Assembly: GCF_000812465.1 (NCBI RefSeq)
Contig: NZ_JWMA01000022.1
Coordinates: 44,194-108,193 of the forward strand
Direction of reading: 5' to 3'
Origin: Cupriavidus sp. IDO
GTDB taxonomy: Bacteria; Pseudomonadota; Gammaproteobacteria; Burkholderiales; Burkholderiaceae
Length of the DNA: 64,000 nucleotides
The translations under genes were made by a program, and so were the position numbers. Below are positions 9,313 to 16,784 of the stretch, in pieces (within the stretch, counting starts at the first letter, position 1; each line of letters begins with the position of its first letter). The notes beneath the pieces are model-generated. The model worked only from the letters and a program-made list of their open reading frames with translations. It was not told the DNA's origin and searched no databases.

Positions 9313-11874
9313 TCAGGCTGCTTTTGCGGGCACGGCAACCACGGGGATGTGGCTCAGGCGGGAGCGTTGCAAGATCCGTTCCTCGGGCGTGGCCGGGCGG
9401 ATCTGCCCGCGCTCTTCCATGAAGACGAGGTTGTCGTCGCGGCGGTCGCTGTTGACGAAGTGGCGGAAGCGCTTGCGCGTCTCGGGGTCGGTCACGGCCT
9501 TCTTCCACTCGTCCTCGTAGGTGTCGACCACATGCTGCATCTCGCCTTCCAGCTCGGCGGCGATACCCAGCTTGTCGTCCAGGACCACGGCCTTCAGGTA
9601 GTCCAGGCCGCCTTCCAGGTTGTCGCGCCACACGCTGGTGCGTTGCAGGCGGTCGGCGGTGCGCACGTAGAACATCAGGAAGCGGTCGATGTAGCGCACC
9701 AGCGTGTCGTGGTCGAGGTCGCTCGCCAGCAGTTCGGCGTGGCGCGGCTTCATGCCGCCGTTGCCGCACACATACAGGTTCCAGCCCTTGTCGGTGGCGA
9801 TCACGCCCACGTCCTTGCCCTGCGCCTCGGCGCATTCGCGCGTGCACCCCGAGACGCCGAACTTGATCTTGTGCGGCGCGCGCAGGCCCTTGTAGCGGTT
9901 CTCCAGCTCGATGGCGAGGCCGACCGAATCGCCCACGCCATAGCGGCACCAGGTGGAGCCCACGCAGGACTTCACCGTGCGCAGCGCCTTGCCGTAGGCG
10001 TGGCCGGACTCGAAGCCGGCGGCGATCAGCTCTTCCCAGATATAGGGCAGTTCCTCGGCACGGGCGCCGAACAGGTCGACACGCTGGCCGCCGGTGATCT
10101 TGGTGTACAGGCCGTATTTCTTGGCGACCTGGCCGACGGCGATCAGGCCTTCGGGCGTCACTTCGCCGCCCGGCATGCGCGGCACCACCGAATAGGTGCC
10201 GTCCTTCTGGATGTTGGCGAGGTAGTAGTCGTTGGAGTCCTGCAGGCTGGCGTGCTCTTCCTTCAGCACGAATTCGTTCCAGCACGAAGCTAGGATGCTG
10301 CCGACGGTAGGCTTGCAGATATCGCAGCCCAGGCCCTTGCCATGCGCGTGCAGCAGCTCGTCGAAGGTCTTGTGCTTGCCCACGCGCACCATGTGGTACA
10401 GCTCCTGGCGCGAGTAGGGGAAGTGCTCGCAGAGATGGTTGTTGACGGCCATGCCCTGCTTCTTCATCTCGGCCTTCATGATCTGCGTGACCAGCGGCAC
10501 GCAGCCGCCGCACGCGGTGCCGGCCTTGGTGCAGGTCTTGAGCGCACCGATGCTGGTAGCGCCGTCGCACACGGCCGCGCAGATCTCGCTCTTCGAGACG
10601 TTGTTGCACGAGCAGATCTGGGCAGTGTCGGGCAGGGCGTCGGCGCCGAGCGCCGGCTTCGCCTTGCCGCTGCTGTCGGGCAGGATCAGGAACTCGGGCG
10701 ATTCCGGCAGCTCGATCTTGTTGAGCATCATCTGCAGCAGCGTGCCGTACTCGCTGGCGTCGCCGATCAGCACGCCGCCCAGCAGGTACTTGCCGCAGTC
10801 GGACACCACCAGCTTCTTGTAGACCTCCTTGCGGTCGTCGCAGAACTGGTAGAAGCGCGCGCCCGGCACCGTGCCGTGCGGGTCGCCGATGCTGGCCACG
10901 TCCACGCCCATCAGCTTGAGCTTGGTGCTCATGTCGGCGCCGCCGAACTCGGCGGCTTCGCCCTGCAGGTGGCGCGCGGCAACGCGGGCCATGTCGTAGC
11001 CCGGCGCGACCAGGCCGTAGATCTTGCCTTGCCACAGCGCGCATTCGCCGATGGCGTAGATGTCGGGGTCCGAGGTGCGGCACTGGTTGTCCACCACGAC
11101 GCCGCCGCGCTCGCCCACGGTCAGGCCGCTGGCGCGGGCCAGCTCGTCGCGCGGGCGGATGCCGGCCGAGAACACGATCATGTCGGTGTCCAGGTGCGTG
11201 CCGTCGGCAAACACCATGCGGTGCGTGCCGTCTTCGCCGTCGATGATCTCCACCGTGTTCTTGCCGGTGTGCGCGGTCACGCCCAGGCCCGCGATCTTCT
11301 GGCGCAGCATGCGGCCGCCGCCTTCGTCGACCTGCACGGCCATCAGGCGCGGGGCGAATTCCACCACGTGCGTCTGCAGGTCCATGTCGTGCAGCGCCTT
11401 GGCGCATTCCAGGCCCAGCAGGCCGCCGCCGACGACCACGCCGGTCTTCGAGCGCGCGCCACATTCACGCATCGCTTCCAGGTCTTCGATGGTGCGGTAG
11501 ACAAAGCAGTCCTTGCGGTCCTTGCCCGGCACCGGCGGCACGAAGGGATAGGAGCCGGTGGCGAGGATGAGCTTGTCATAGGACAGGGTCTCGCCGGTGG
11601 ACACGGTCACCGTGCGCGCAGCGCGGTCGATCTCCACGGCGCGGGCATTCAGGCGCAGCAGCATGTTGTTGTGCTGCTCGAAGAAGCCCGCGGGCACCAG
11701 CGACAGGTCTTCTGCCGACTTGCCGGCAAAGAACTCGGACAGGTGCACGCGATCGTAGGCGGGACGCGGTTCTTCGCACAGCACGGTCACTTCCACGTTC
11801 TGCGCGCCGGCTTCCGCCAGGCACTCCAGGAACTTGTGACCCACCATGCCGTGGCCGACGATGATCAGTTTCAT
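9313..11874 (-). CDS. nirB: Nitrite reductase (NADH) large subunit
   Basis: The protein has 853 aa, full length for NirB. In order it carries an FAD/NADH oxidoreductase module (VGHGMVGHKFLE at the start, GVVVGGGLLGLECAKAL near residue 150, YAIGECALW near 280), then a BFD-like [2Fe-2S] domain (ICSCNNVSKSEIC, AGTACGGC, about 425-475). A nitrite/sulfite reductase ferredoxin-like half and the sirohaem/[4Fe-4S] domain follow, with CVGSTWCRYG and SGCTRECAEAQGKD. It reduces nitrite to ammonium with NADH in the cytoplasm, with NirD. It follows the nitrate transporter gene by 67 nt. Confidence 0.96.
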   Translation of the reverse strand: MKLIIVGHGMVGHKFLECLAEAGAQNVEVTVLCEEPRPAYDRVHLSEFFAGKSAEDLSLVPAGFFEQHNNMLLRLNARAVEIDRAARTVTVSTGETLSYDKLILATGSYPFVPPVPGKDRKDCFVYRTIEDLEAMRECGARSKTGVVVGGGLLGLECAKALHDMDLQTHVVEFAPRLMAVQVDEGGGRMLRQKIAGLGVTAHTGKNTVEIIDGEDGTHRMVFADGTHLDTDMIVFSAGIRPRDELARASGLTVGERGGVVVDNQCRTSDPDIYAIGECALWQGKIYGLVAPGYDMARVAARHLQGEAAEFGGADMSTKLKLMGVDVASIGDPHGTVPGARFYQFCDDRKEVYKKLVVSDCGKYLLGGVLIGDASEYGTLLQMMLNKIELPESPEFLILPDSSGKAKPALGADALPDTAQICSCNNVSKSEICAAVCDGATSIGALKTCTKAGTACGGCVPLVTQIMKAEMKKQGMAVNNHLCEHFPYSRQELYHMVRVGKHKTFDELLHAHGKGLGCDICKPTVGSILASCWNEFVLKEEHASLQDSNDYYLANIQKDGTYSVVPRMPGGEVTPEGLIAVGQVAKKYGLYTKITGGQRVDLFGARAEELPYIWEELIAAGFESGHAYGKALRTVKSCVGSTWCRYGVGDSVGLAIELENRYKGLRAPHKIKFGVSGCTRECAEAQGKDVGVIATDKGWNLYVCGNGGMKPRHAELLASDLDHDTLVRYIDRFLMFYVRTADRLQRTSVWRDNLEGGLDYLKAVVLDDKLGIAAELEGEMQHVVDTYEDEWKKAVTDPETRKRFRHFVNSDRRDDNLVFMEERGQIRPATPEERILQRSRLSHIPVVAVPAKAA

Positions 11875-11941
11875 GATGCTTTCCTTGTCCGGTAGTCAGT
11901 CTTTGCTGCTTGTTGTGTGCTGCTGAGGAGATGCGGGGAAT

Positions 11942-13261
11942 TCAGTTGGCCAGCGCGCTGTCGTACAGGGCCTGCTCGCGTTCCTTGTGCTCGGCGCTGA
12001 AGCGCACGGCGATGGCGCACAGCGCGGCGATCGTCGCCATCACGCCCAGGGCGGTCAGCGTGTGCTGCAGGTCGCCCAGGCCCTTCAACAGGAAGCCGGC
12101 CGCCACGGCGCCCACGTTGCCGCCCGCGCCGATGATCCCGGCCACGCCGCCCAGCGCCTTGCGGTCGATGAAAGGCACCAGCGCATAGGTGGCACCGCAG
12201 GCCATGTGGGTGAACAGGCCGAACAGCAGCATGGCGACCACGGCCAGCGTTACGCTGCCGGCCTGCGCGAACCACAGCAGGCCCAGGCCTTCGCCCATGA
12301 TCAGCACGAACAGCAGCGTGGAGCGTGCGTCCAGGCCGCGGCGGCGTGCCGCCTTGTCCGACAGCCAGCCACCCAGGGCGCGGGCAAACAGCGCCAGCAG
12401 GCCGAAGCTCGCGGCAGCCAAGCCGGCGGCCTTCAGGCTCAGGCCGAAGCGGTCCACGTAGTACGACGCGGCGATGTTGTGGATGAAGATCTCCACGCCG
12501 AAGCAGGCGCCGTAGGTGATGAAGAGCAGCCACACGCGGTAGTTGGCGCTGGCGGCGCGGAAGCTGGCCCAGCCGCCGCCCTTGCCGCCGTCTTTGCCGA
12601 CGATGGCGATGCCCCGGGCGCGCAGGTCCGAGTAGTTGCCTTCCGGGCAGTCCTGCGTGAAGCGCCAGTAGATGACGGCCATCACCAGCATCAGCACACC
12701 CGGCACCAGCAGGGCAATGCGCCAGCCGAGCGCGTGGTCGGCGCCGAGCATCAGCACCGCGCCCAGCAGCAGCGGCATCAGCGCCTGCGCCGCGCCGCCG
12801 CCGGCATTCCCCCAGCCGGCCGCGGCCGCGTTGGCGGTGCCGACCACGTTGGGCGCGAACATGACTGAGGTGTGGTACTGCGTGATGACGAAGCTCGCGC
12901 CAACCGCGCCGATCAGCAGGCGGAAGAACAGGAAGGTCTCGTAGCTCTGCGCCAGCGCCACGCCCAGCACGGGCAGCGCACCGAGCGCCAGCAGGCCGGT
13001 GTAGGTCTTGCGCGGGCCGAAGCGGTCGCACATCGGGCCGATCACCAGGCGCACGAGAATGGTCACCGCCACCGCCGCGATATTGATATTGGCGATCTGG
13101 CCCGGCGTCAGGCCGAATTCGCCCTTGAGCACCGGCATCAGCGGCGCGCAGGCGAACCACGCAAAGAAGCAGACGAAGAACGCCATCCAGGTCAGGTGGA
13201 AGGCGCGCATCTGCGGGGTGCGCAGAGTCAGCAGTTGAATGCGGGTGGCTTTGCCGGTCAT
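11942..13261 (-). CDS. MFS nitrate/nitrite transporter (NNP family)
   Basis: The transporter has 439 aa and starts at MTGKATRIQLL, preceded by GGAG. The frame extends upstream, but that stretch is leader RNA. About 12 membrane segments are visible. The NNP nitrate signature is present as GWGNAGGGAAQALMPLL (after helix 4) and GAGGNVGAVAAGFLL (second half), and an Arg sits in each of the expected helices. It is the NarK/NasA-permease type that imports nitrate for the reductases encoded downstream. It is the first gene of the nas operon, directly behind a sigma-54 promoter and a leader terminator. Confidence 0.93.
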   Translation of the reverse strand: MTGKATRIQLLTLRTPQMRAFHLTWMAFFVCFFAWFACAPLMPVLKGEFGLTPGQIANINIAAVAVTILVRLVIGPMCDRFGPRKTYTGLLALGALPVLGVALAQSYETFLFFRLLIGAVGASFVITQYHTSVMFAPNVVGTANAAAAGWGNAGGGAAQALMPLLLGAVLMLGADHALGWRIALLVPGVLMLVMAVIYWRFTQDCPEGNYSDLRARGIAIVGKDGGKGGGWASFRAASANYRVWLLFITYGACFGVEIFIHNIAASYYVDRFGLSLKAAGLAAASFGLLALFARALGGWLSDKAARRRGLDARSTLLFVLIMGEGLGLLWFAQAGSVTLAVVAMLLFGLFTHMACGATYALVPFIDRKALGGVAGIIGAGGNVGAVAAGFLLKGLGDLQHTLTALGVMATIAALCAIAVRFSAEHKEREQALYDSALAN

Positions 13262-13272
13262 CGTCGCTTGCT

Positions 13273-13325
13273 CCAAAAACAAATGGCGTCCCGCAAACCG
13301 GTCTTGGACCGTTTCAGGGGACGCC
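13273..13325 (-). terminator. Leader attenuator terminator upstream of nitrate transporter
   Basis: Read leftwards, GGCGTCCC (13325-13318) pairs perfectly with GGGACGCC (13292-13285). Inside the stem, AAAC/GUUU and GGUC/GACC extend the helix. The run ATTTGTTTTT follows immediately, and the ribosome site GGAG of the transporter gene begins right after it. A Rho-independent terminator between promoter and first gene fits transcript antitermination, known for nas operons (NasR in Klebsiella, NasT in other proteobacteria). No nasR or nasT gene is in the window. Confidence 0.75.
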
Positions 13326-13335
13326 GTTGTCCTGA

Positions 13336-13360
13336 CAGCGGCTACATGGGATAGCCGCTG
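13336..13360 (-). promoter_or_regulatory. Leader hairpin, possible antiterminator-binding stem
   Basis: Perfect 9-bp arms (CAGCGGCTA and TAGCCGCTG) enclose 7 nt. The hairpin ends 10 nt before the terminator stem starts and about 40 nt after the predicted start of transcription. By position it could be the recognition stem for an ANTAR-type antiterminator. The loop does not show the A1/G4 hexaloop pattern known for ANTAR targets, so this role is only suggested. Confidence 0.5.
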
Positions 13361-13408
13361 CGTGTGTGGGGTGGGCGGATCGCCGTTGATCGGCCCGCAC
13401 TCCATTAC

Positions 13409-13423
13409 GCAAGGCCCGTGCCA
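13409..13423 (-). promoter_or_regulatory. Sigma-54 promoter of the nas operon
   Basis: On the minus strand the sequence is TGGCACGGGCCTTGC. It has the invariant GG and GC separated by exactly 10 nt and matches the TGGCACG-N4-TTGC consensus at every fixed position. Transcription should start near 13397, giving a leader of about 135 nt that contains the two hairpins. Confidence 0.85.
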
Positions 13424-13516
13424 GTTACGGAAGTGACGATGGAGGAGGCTCAGGCCCGTTCAGGCGACGCAGAGGGCTATTGCGATGCGCTGCCGTGGGG
13501 CGGCAGCGCGAGGGAC

Positions 13517-13533
13517 GGCACAGTCATGGTGCA
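13517..13533 (-). promoter_or_regulatory. Candidate NtrC binding site
   Basis: The minus-strand sequence TGCACC-N5-TGTGCC matches 10 of 12 fixed positions of the NtrC dyad TGCACC-N5-GGTGCA. It lies about 95 nt upstream of the sigma-54 promoter, a normal enhancer distance. Nitrogen control of nitrate assimilation by NtrC is well established. Use of this site is inferred. Confidence 0.5.
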
Positions 13534-13569
13534 GTGCAGTGTGCTGCGACGGTGCGGTGCGGAAGAAAT

Positions 13570-14049
13570 TCAGGTATTGGAAGTGCCCCTAGCGACGGGC
13601 AGGAGTTCCATATCCCTGGGCGATACCAGCTCGCCATCCTCATCGACGATTGCGGCGTGCACCAGCTGGCCGTTAGCGCGGGAGCGGATCTGCACCGGAC
13701 CTTCGCCGTTCTGCGCAAGGTGTGCGTCGCCCCATTGCATCAGGCCGACCAGCACGGGCAGCAACTCCACGGCGGCACGCGTGGGGCGGTATTCGAAGCG
13801 CTCCCGCTCGCCGGGCTCGCGGTAGCCGACCCGGCGCAGCAGGCCGGCTTCGGTCAGTGTCTTCAGGCGCGCGGAGAGCACGGCAGGAGAGCATTCGAGC
13901 CGGCGCAGGAATTCATCGAAGCGCGTCACGCCGTGGAAAACGTCGCGCAGGATCAGGATCGTCCACTTTTCGCCGATCAGCGAAAGTGTGGAGGCGATCG
14001 AGCAGTAACGGAGGTCCGAAGCAGTGGCTTTCATGATGGATTCAAGCAT
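13570..14049 (-). CDS. HxlR-family transcriptional regulator
   Basis: The protein has 159 aa. The ATG at 14049 has AGGG 4 nt upstream, while the in-frame ATG at 14034 has none. The winged helix-turn-helix of the HxlR family is clear: IGEKWTILILRDVFHGVTRFDEFLRRL, then LSARLKTLTEAGLLRRVGY and the basic wing REPGERERFEYRPT. An extra C-terminal region (about 110-159) contains LMQWGDAHLA. It is divergent from the acetyltransferase gene across a palindrome that overlaps that gene's promoter, so it probably represses the acetyltransferase. The effector is unknown. Confidence 0.9.
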   Translation of the reverse strand: MLESIMKATASDLRYCSIASTLSLIGEKWTILILRDVFHGVTRFDEFLRRLECSPAVLSARLKTLTEAGLLRRVGYREPGERERFEYRPTRAAVELLPVLVGLMQWGDAHLAQNGEGPVQIRSRANGQLVHAAIVDEDGELVSPRDMELLPVARGTSNT

Positions 14050-14065
14050 AGCACCCTAACTTCAT

Positions 14066-14093
14066 TTGCAAAAGTCAGGTGTTTGCCTATACT
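14066..14093 (+). promoter_or_regulatory. Sigma-70 promoter of the acetyltransferase gene
   Basis: TTGCAA (14066-14071) and TATACT (14088-14093) are separated by 16 nt. Transcription would start near 14100, inside the palindrome that begins at 14093. Confidence 0.6.
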
Positions 14094-14117
14094 CTGACTA
14101 CTGAGTTTGTAGTCAGA
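14093..14117. promoter_or_regulatory. Palindromic operator, likely for the HxlR regulator
   Basis: Perfect 9-bp arms TCTGACTAC and GTAGTCAGA flank 7 nt. The site covers the last base of the -10 box and the expected transcription start, a classical repressor position. It lies 44 nt upstream of the hxlR-type gene, so autoregulation is possible. Confidence 0.65.
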
Positions 14118-14128
14118 TGGGGTGCGAC

Positions 14129-14728
14129 ATGTTCAGTTCGGAATTGGCGGAAGTCGAAGCACAAGAACAACCCGTGGAGGAAGAAAGCTGGCGCGTGCGC
14201 GGGGGCGAATGCGTCACGCTGCGCTCCGCGCACGCGGCGGACGAGATAGCGGTCCGGCAGATGGTGGACGGGCTGTCGCGGGAAAGCCGCTACTTCCGCT
14301 TCCTGACGGGCGGCCGCGTGGTGGAACACATTGTCGACGGCCTGGTAGCACCGGGGCGGGGCGGCGTGGCGCTGGTGGTGATGGCAAGGCATGGCGATGA
14401 GGAAGCCGTCATCGCAAACGGCCAGTACGTGGTCACGGGCGACCGAGTTGCCGAATTCGCCGTGGTGGTCGCCGATGCATGGCAAGGACAGGGGCTGGGT
14501 CGCCGCCTGATCAACAAGTTGCAGCAGCTGGCGCGCTCGGCAGGGCTGCGGCTGATGCGCGGAGACGTGCTCAGCGAGAACCGCCGCATGCTCGCCATCC
14601 TGCGCGATTGCGGCTTCAGCACCCGGCGCAATCCGGAAGACAGTTTCCTGCACGAAGTGACGATGCCGCTCGCGCAGTCTGCCGCGGCGCCGCAGCGGTT
14701 GCCGGCGGACTGGCTCGGTGCGCGCTGA
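14129..14728 (+). CDS. GNAT-family N-acetyltransferase
   Basis: The protein has 199 aa. I chose the ATG at 14129, with GGGG 6 nt upstream. The ATG at 14117 lies inside the operator and would leave a leader of under 20 nt. The acetyl-CoA fold is evident: LRSAHAADEIAVRQMVDGLSRESRYFRFL in the first helix region, then the core AEFAVVVADAWQGQGLGRRLINKL with the Q/RxxGxG/A pyrophosphate loop. The pattern resembles the acetyltransferase domains of protein-acetylating Pat enzymes (SRESRYFRF). The substrate is unknown. Convergent with the EamA gene, with only 8 nt between stops. Confidence 0.85.
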   Translation: MFSSELAEVEAQEQPVEEESWRVRGGECVTLRSAHAADEIAVRQMVDGLSRESRYFRFLTGGRVVEHIVDGLVAPGRGGVALVVMARHGDEEAVIANGQYVVTGDRVAEFAVVVADAWQGQGLGRRLINKLQQLARSAGLRLMRGDVLSENRRMLAILRDCGFSTRRNPEDSFLHEVTMPLAQSAAAPQRLPADWLGAR

Positions 14729-14736
14729 TGGCTTCC

Positions 14737-15663
14737 TCAGGCGGGCTGCCGCTTGCCGCGCGCCGTGGCCGTGCAACCCACTGATGCAACGATGATGCAG
14801 CCAATGGCCAGCCATTGCCGGGCGTTCAGCTGCTCGTGCAGGAACACCAACCCCGCCAGTGCGCCCATTGCCGGCTCCATGCTGAGCAGGATGCCGAACG
14901 TGCGCCGCGGGAGGCGTTTGAGCGCCACCATTTCGAGCGAGTAAGGGATCGCGCTCGACAGCACGCCCACCGCAAGCCCGGCCGCCAGCAGCGACGGGCT
15001 GAACATCGTGGCGCCGGCGTGAGCCAGCCCGAACGGAAACACCACCAGCGCGGCCATCGTCAGGCCCAGCGAGGTCGCCTGCCCGCCATGGGCGTTGCCG
15101 GCCATCTGGCCGAAGATGATATATAGGGCCCATCCCACGCCCGCCGCAAGCGCGAAGCCGATGCCGACCGGATCGAGCGTGCCGGTGGCCTGGCCCAGCG
15201 GCAGCAGCATTACCAGCCCGATCACGGCAAATCCGATCCAGACAAAGTCGATGGCCTGGCGCGAGGACAGCACCGCCACCGCCAGCGGCCCCGTGAATTC
15301 GATCGCAATCGCCAGCCCCAGCGGAATGGTGCGCAGCGACATATAGAACAGCAGGTTGGTCGCGCCCAGCGCCGCGCCGTACAGGGCGATGGCACGCGCG
15401 TTCGCCAGGGTCAGCGGTATCCGCCAGGGCCGCCACACGCACAGCAGGATCAGGGCCGAGAAGCCCACGCGCAGCGCAGTGGTGCCCTGCGCGCCAAGCG
15501 CGGCAAACAGGCTCTTGGCGAACGAGGTGCCGATGCACAGCGAGGCCATCGAGCCGGTCAGCGCCAGCACGGCGACCAGGGTGGAGCTTTGTTTGAGGCG
15601 GGCGAGAGGCAATTGAGGTCCTGTTAAGCGGGCACTGCGTGGCGCTGCCGCATCTTGAACCAT
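14737..15663 (-). CDS. EamA/RhtA-like inner-membrane exporter
   Basis: The protein has 308 aa with about ten hydrophobic segments in two EamA repeats. LRTIPLGLAIAIEFTGPLAVAVL and SSAIPYSLEMVALKRLPRRTFGILLSMEPAMGALAG closely follow the RhtA threonine/homoserine exporter family. The ribosome site AAGG lies 5 nt before the ATG. It would export amino acids or analogues, with substrate inferred only from family. It is transcribed towards the acetyltransferase and away from the SDR gene. Confidence 0.85.
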   Translation of the reverse strand: MVQDAAAPRSARLTGPQLPLARLKQSSTLVAVLALTGSMASLCIGTSFAKSLFAALGAQGTTALRVGFSALILLCVWRPWRIPLTLANARAIALYGAALGATNLLFYMSLRTIPLGLAIAIEFTGPLAVAVLSSRQAIDFVWIGFAVIGLVMLLPLGQATGTLDPVGIGFALAAGVGWALYIIFGQMAGNAHGGQATSLGLTMAALVVFPFGLAHAGATMFSPSLLAAGLAVGVLSSAIPYSLEMVALKRLPRRTFGILLSMEPAMGALAGLVFLHEQLNARQWLAIGCIIVASVGCTATARGKRQPA

Positions 15664-15790
15664 TCAGCCTTGCGTCGCCATATACGGCCAGGGGCGTCTG
15701 TCACCTGTACAGTTGCCGGCATTTCCGGCTTTCCCTTCCGGTGCCGCCGCGACTATGGTGGTAGCAGCGCAATGCTCAGGGAGCCGAAAG

Positions 15791-16507
15791 ATGGAATCTG
15801 CCGCCGCTGTTCGTCATGTTGTCATCACCGGCGCCGCCGGCTCGCTTGGGCAGGCCGTCGCCAGCCGCTTTGCCGGCGAGGGCGCGCGCCTGGCGCTGAT
15901 CGACCGCGATCTGCAGCACCTGCAGAGCGTCTTTGCCCACCCCGATGCCGACAGCGGCATGCTGCTGTTCGAGGCGGATGTCACCTCGGAAGCCAGCATG
16001 GGCAAGGTCGCCCAGGACATCCTCGGCACCTTCGGCGCGGTCGATGTATTGGTCCACGTAGCCGGCGGCTTCGAGATGGGCGACCCCACGCACGCCATCA
16101 GCCGTGAATCGTGGATGCGGATGATGGACCTGAACGCCTGGTCGCTGGTGGCGGTGACGCGGCATTTCATGCCGGCGATGCTGGCCCGGCACAGCGGCAA
16201 GGTGATTGCCGTGTCCGCGCGCGGCGCCAGTGCCGGTGCCGCGGCGATGGGGGCCTACTGCGCGTCCAAGAGTGCGCTGCAGCGGCTGGTGGAAAGCCTC
16301 TCGCGCGAGGTGCGGGGCGCCGGCATCAACGTAAACAGCATTGCGCCGGGCATTCTCGATACGCCCGCCAACCGGCGCGATATGCCTGCGGCCGATCCGT
16401 CGGTGTGGGTGTCCACGGGCGTGGCGGCACGGGTGGTCGCCTTCCTTGCCTCGGATGGCGCGCAGGCCATCCATGGGCAGCACGTGGTGCTCGATGGCCT
16501 GAGCTGA
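15791..16507 (+). CDS. Short-chain dehydrogenase/reductase
   Basis: This 238-aa protein starts at MESAAAV, with GGGAG 7-8 nt upstream. The SDR cofactor motif TGAAGSLGQAVA is at residues 14-25 and the NAG-type motif is replaced by VHVAGG. The catalytic Ser lies in VIAVSARGAS, with YCASK supplying the Tyr and Lys. The C-terminus is short (GQHVVLDGLS). It belongs to the FabG-like classical SDRs, and its substrate cannot be assigned. An oddity is ISRESWMRMMDLNAWS, where the usual Asn of helix 4 is kept. Confidence 0.85.
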   Translation: MESAAAVRHVVITGAAGSLGQAVASRFAGEGARLALIDRDLQHLQSVFAHPDADSGMLLFEADVTSEASMGKVAQDILGTFGAVDVLVHVAGGFEMGDPTHAISRESWMRMMDLNAWSLVAVTRHFMPAMLARHSGKVIAVSARGASAGAAAMGAYCASKSALQRLVESLSREVRGAGINVNSIAPGILDTPANRRDMPAADPSVWVSTGVAARVVAFLASDGAQAIHGQHVVLDGLS

Positions 16508-16784
16508 AAGCCGTTCCCGCTCGCCGTCCGGGTGTGCCGACGCGCTACTGAGGGCGCGCGCCAGCCCTTCGCCGCGGCCGCGCTGCAGGCCGGCGATTCA
16601 GCCTGGCTCTCCGGTGAGACAGGACACGGCTGGCGCGATGCCTGCGGCTTCCCGTACCGGCGAGAGGTGTGCCTTGTCGTGCTGGCGCTGACACGCGCCG
16701 GTGTTGCGTGGGCATGGCGGTTTCCGCTAATGGCGATTCAGCTGAAGGGCATCTGCCGCTGAGCGGCCGGCGGCAAGGCGGCTC

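Noticed and set aside
10342..11895. 517-codon plus-strand frame
   Set aside because: It is antisense to nirB with shadow composition.
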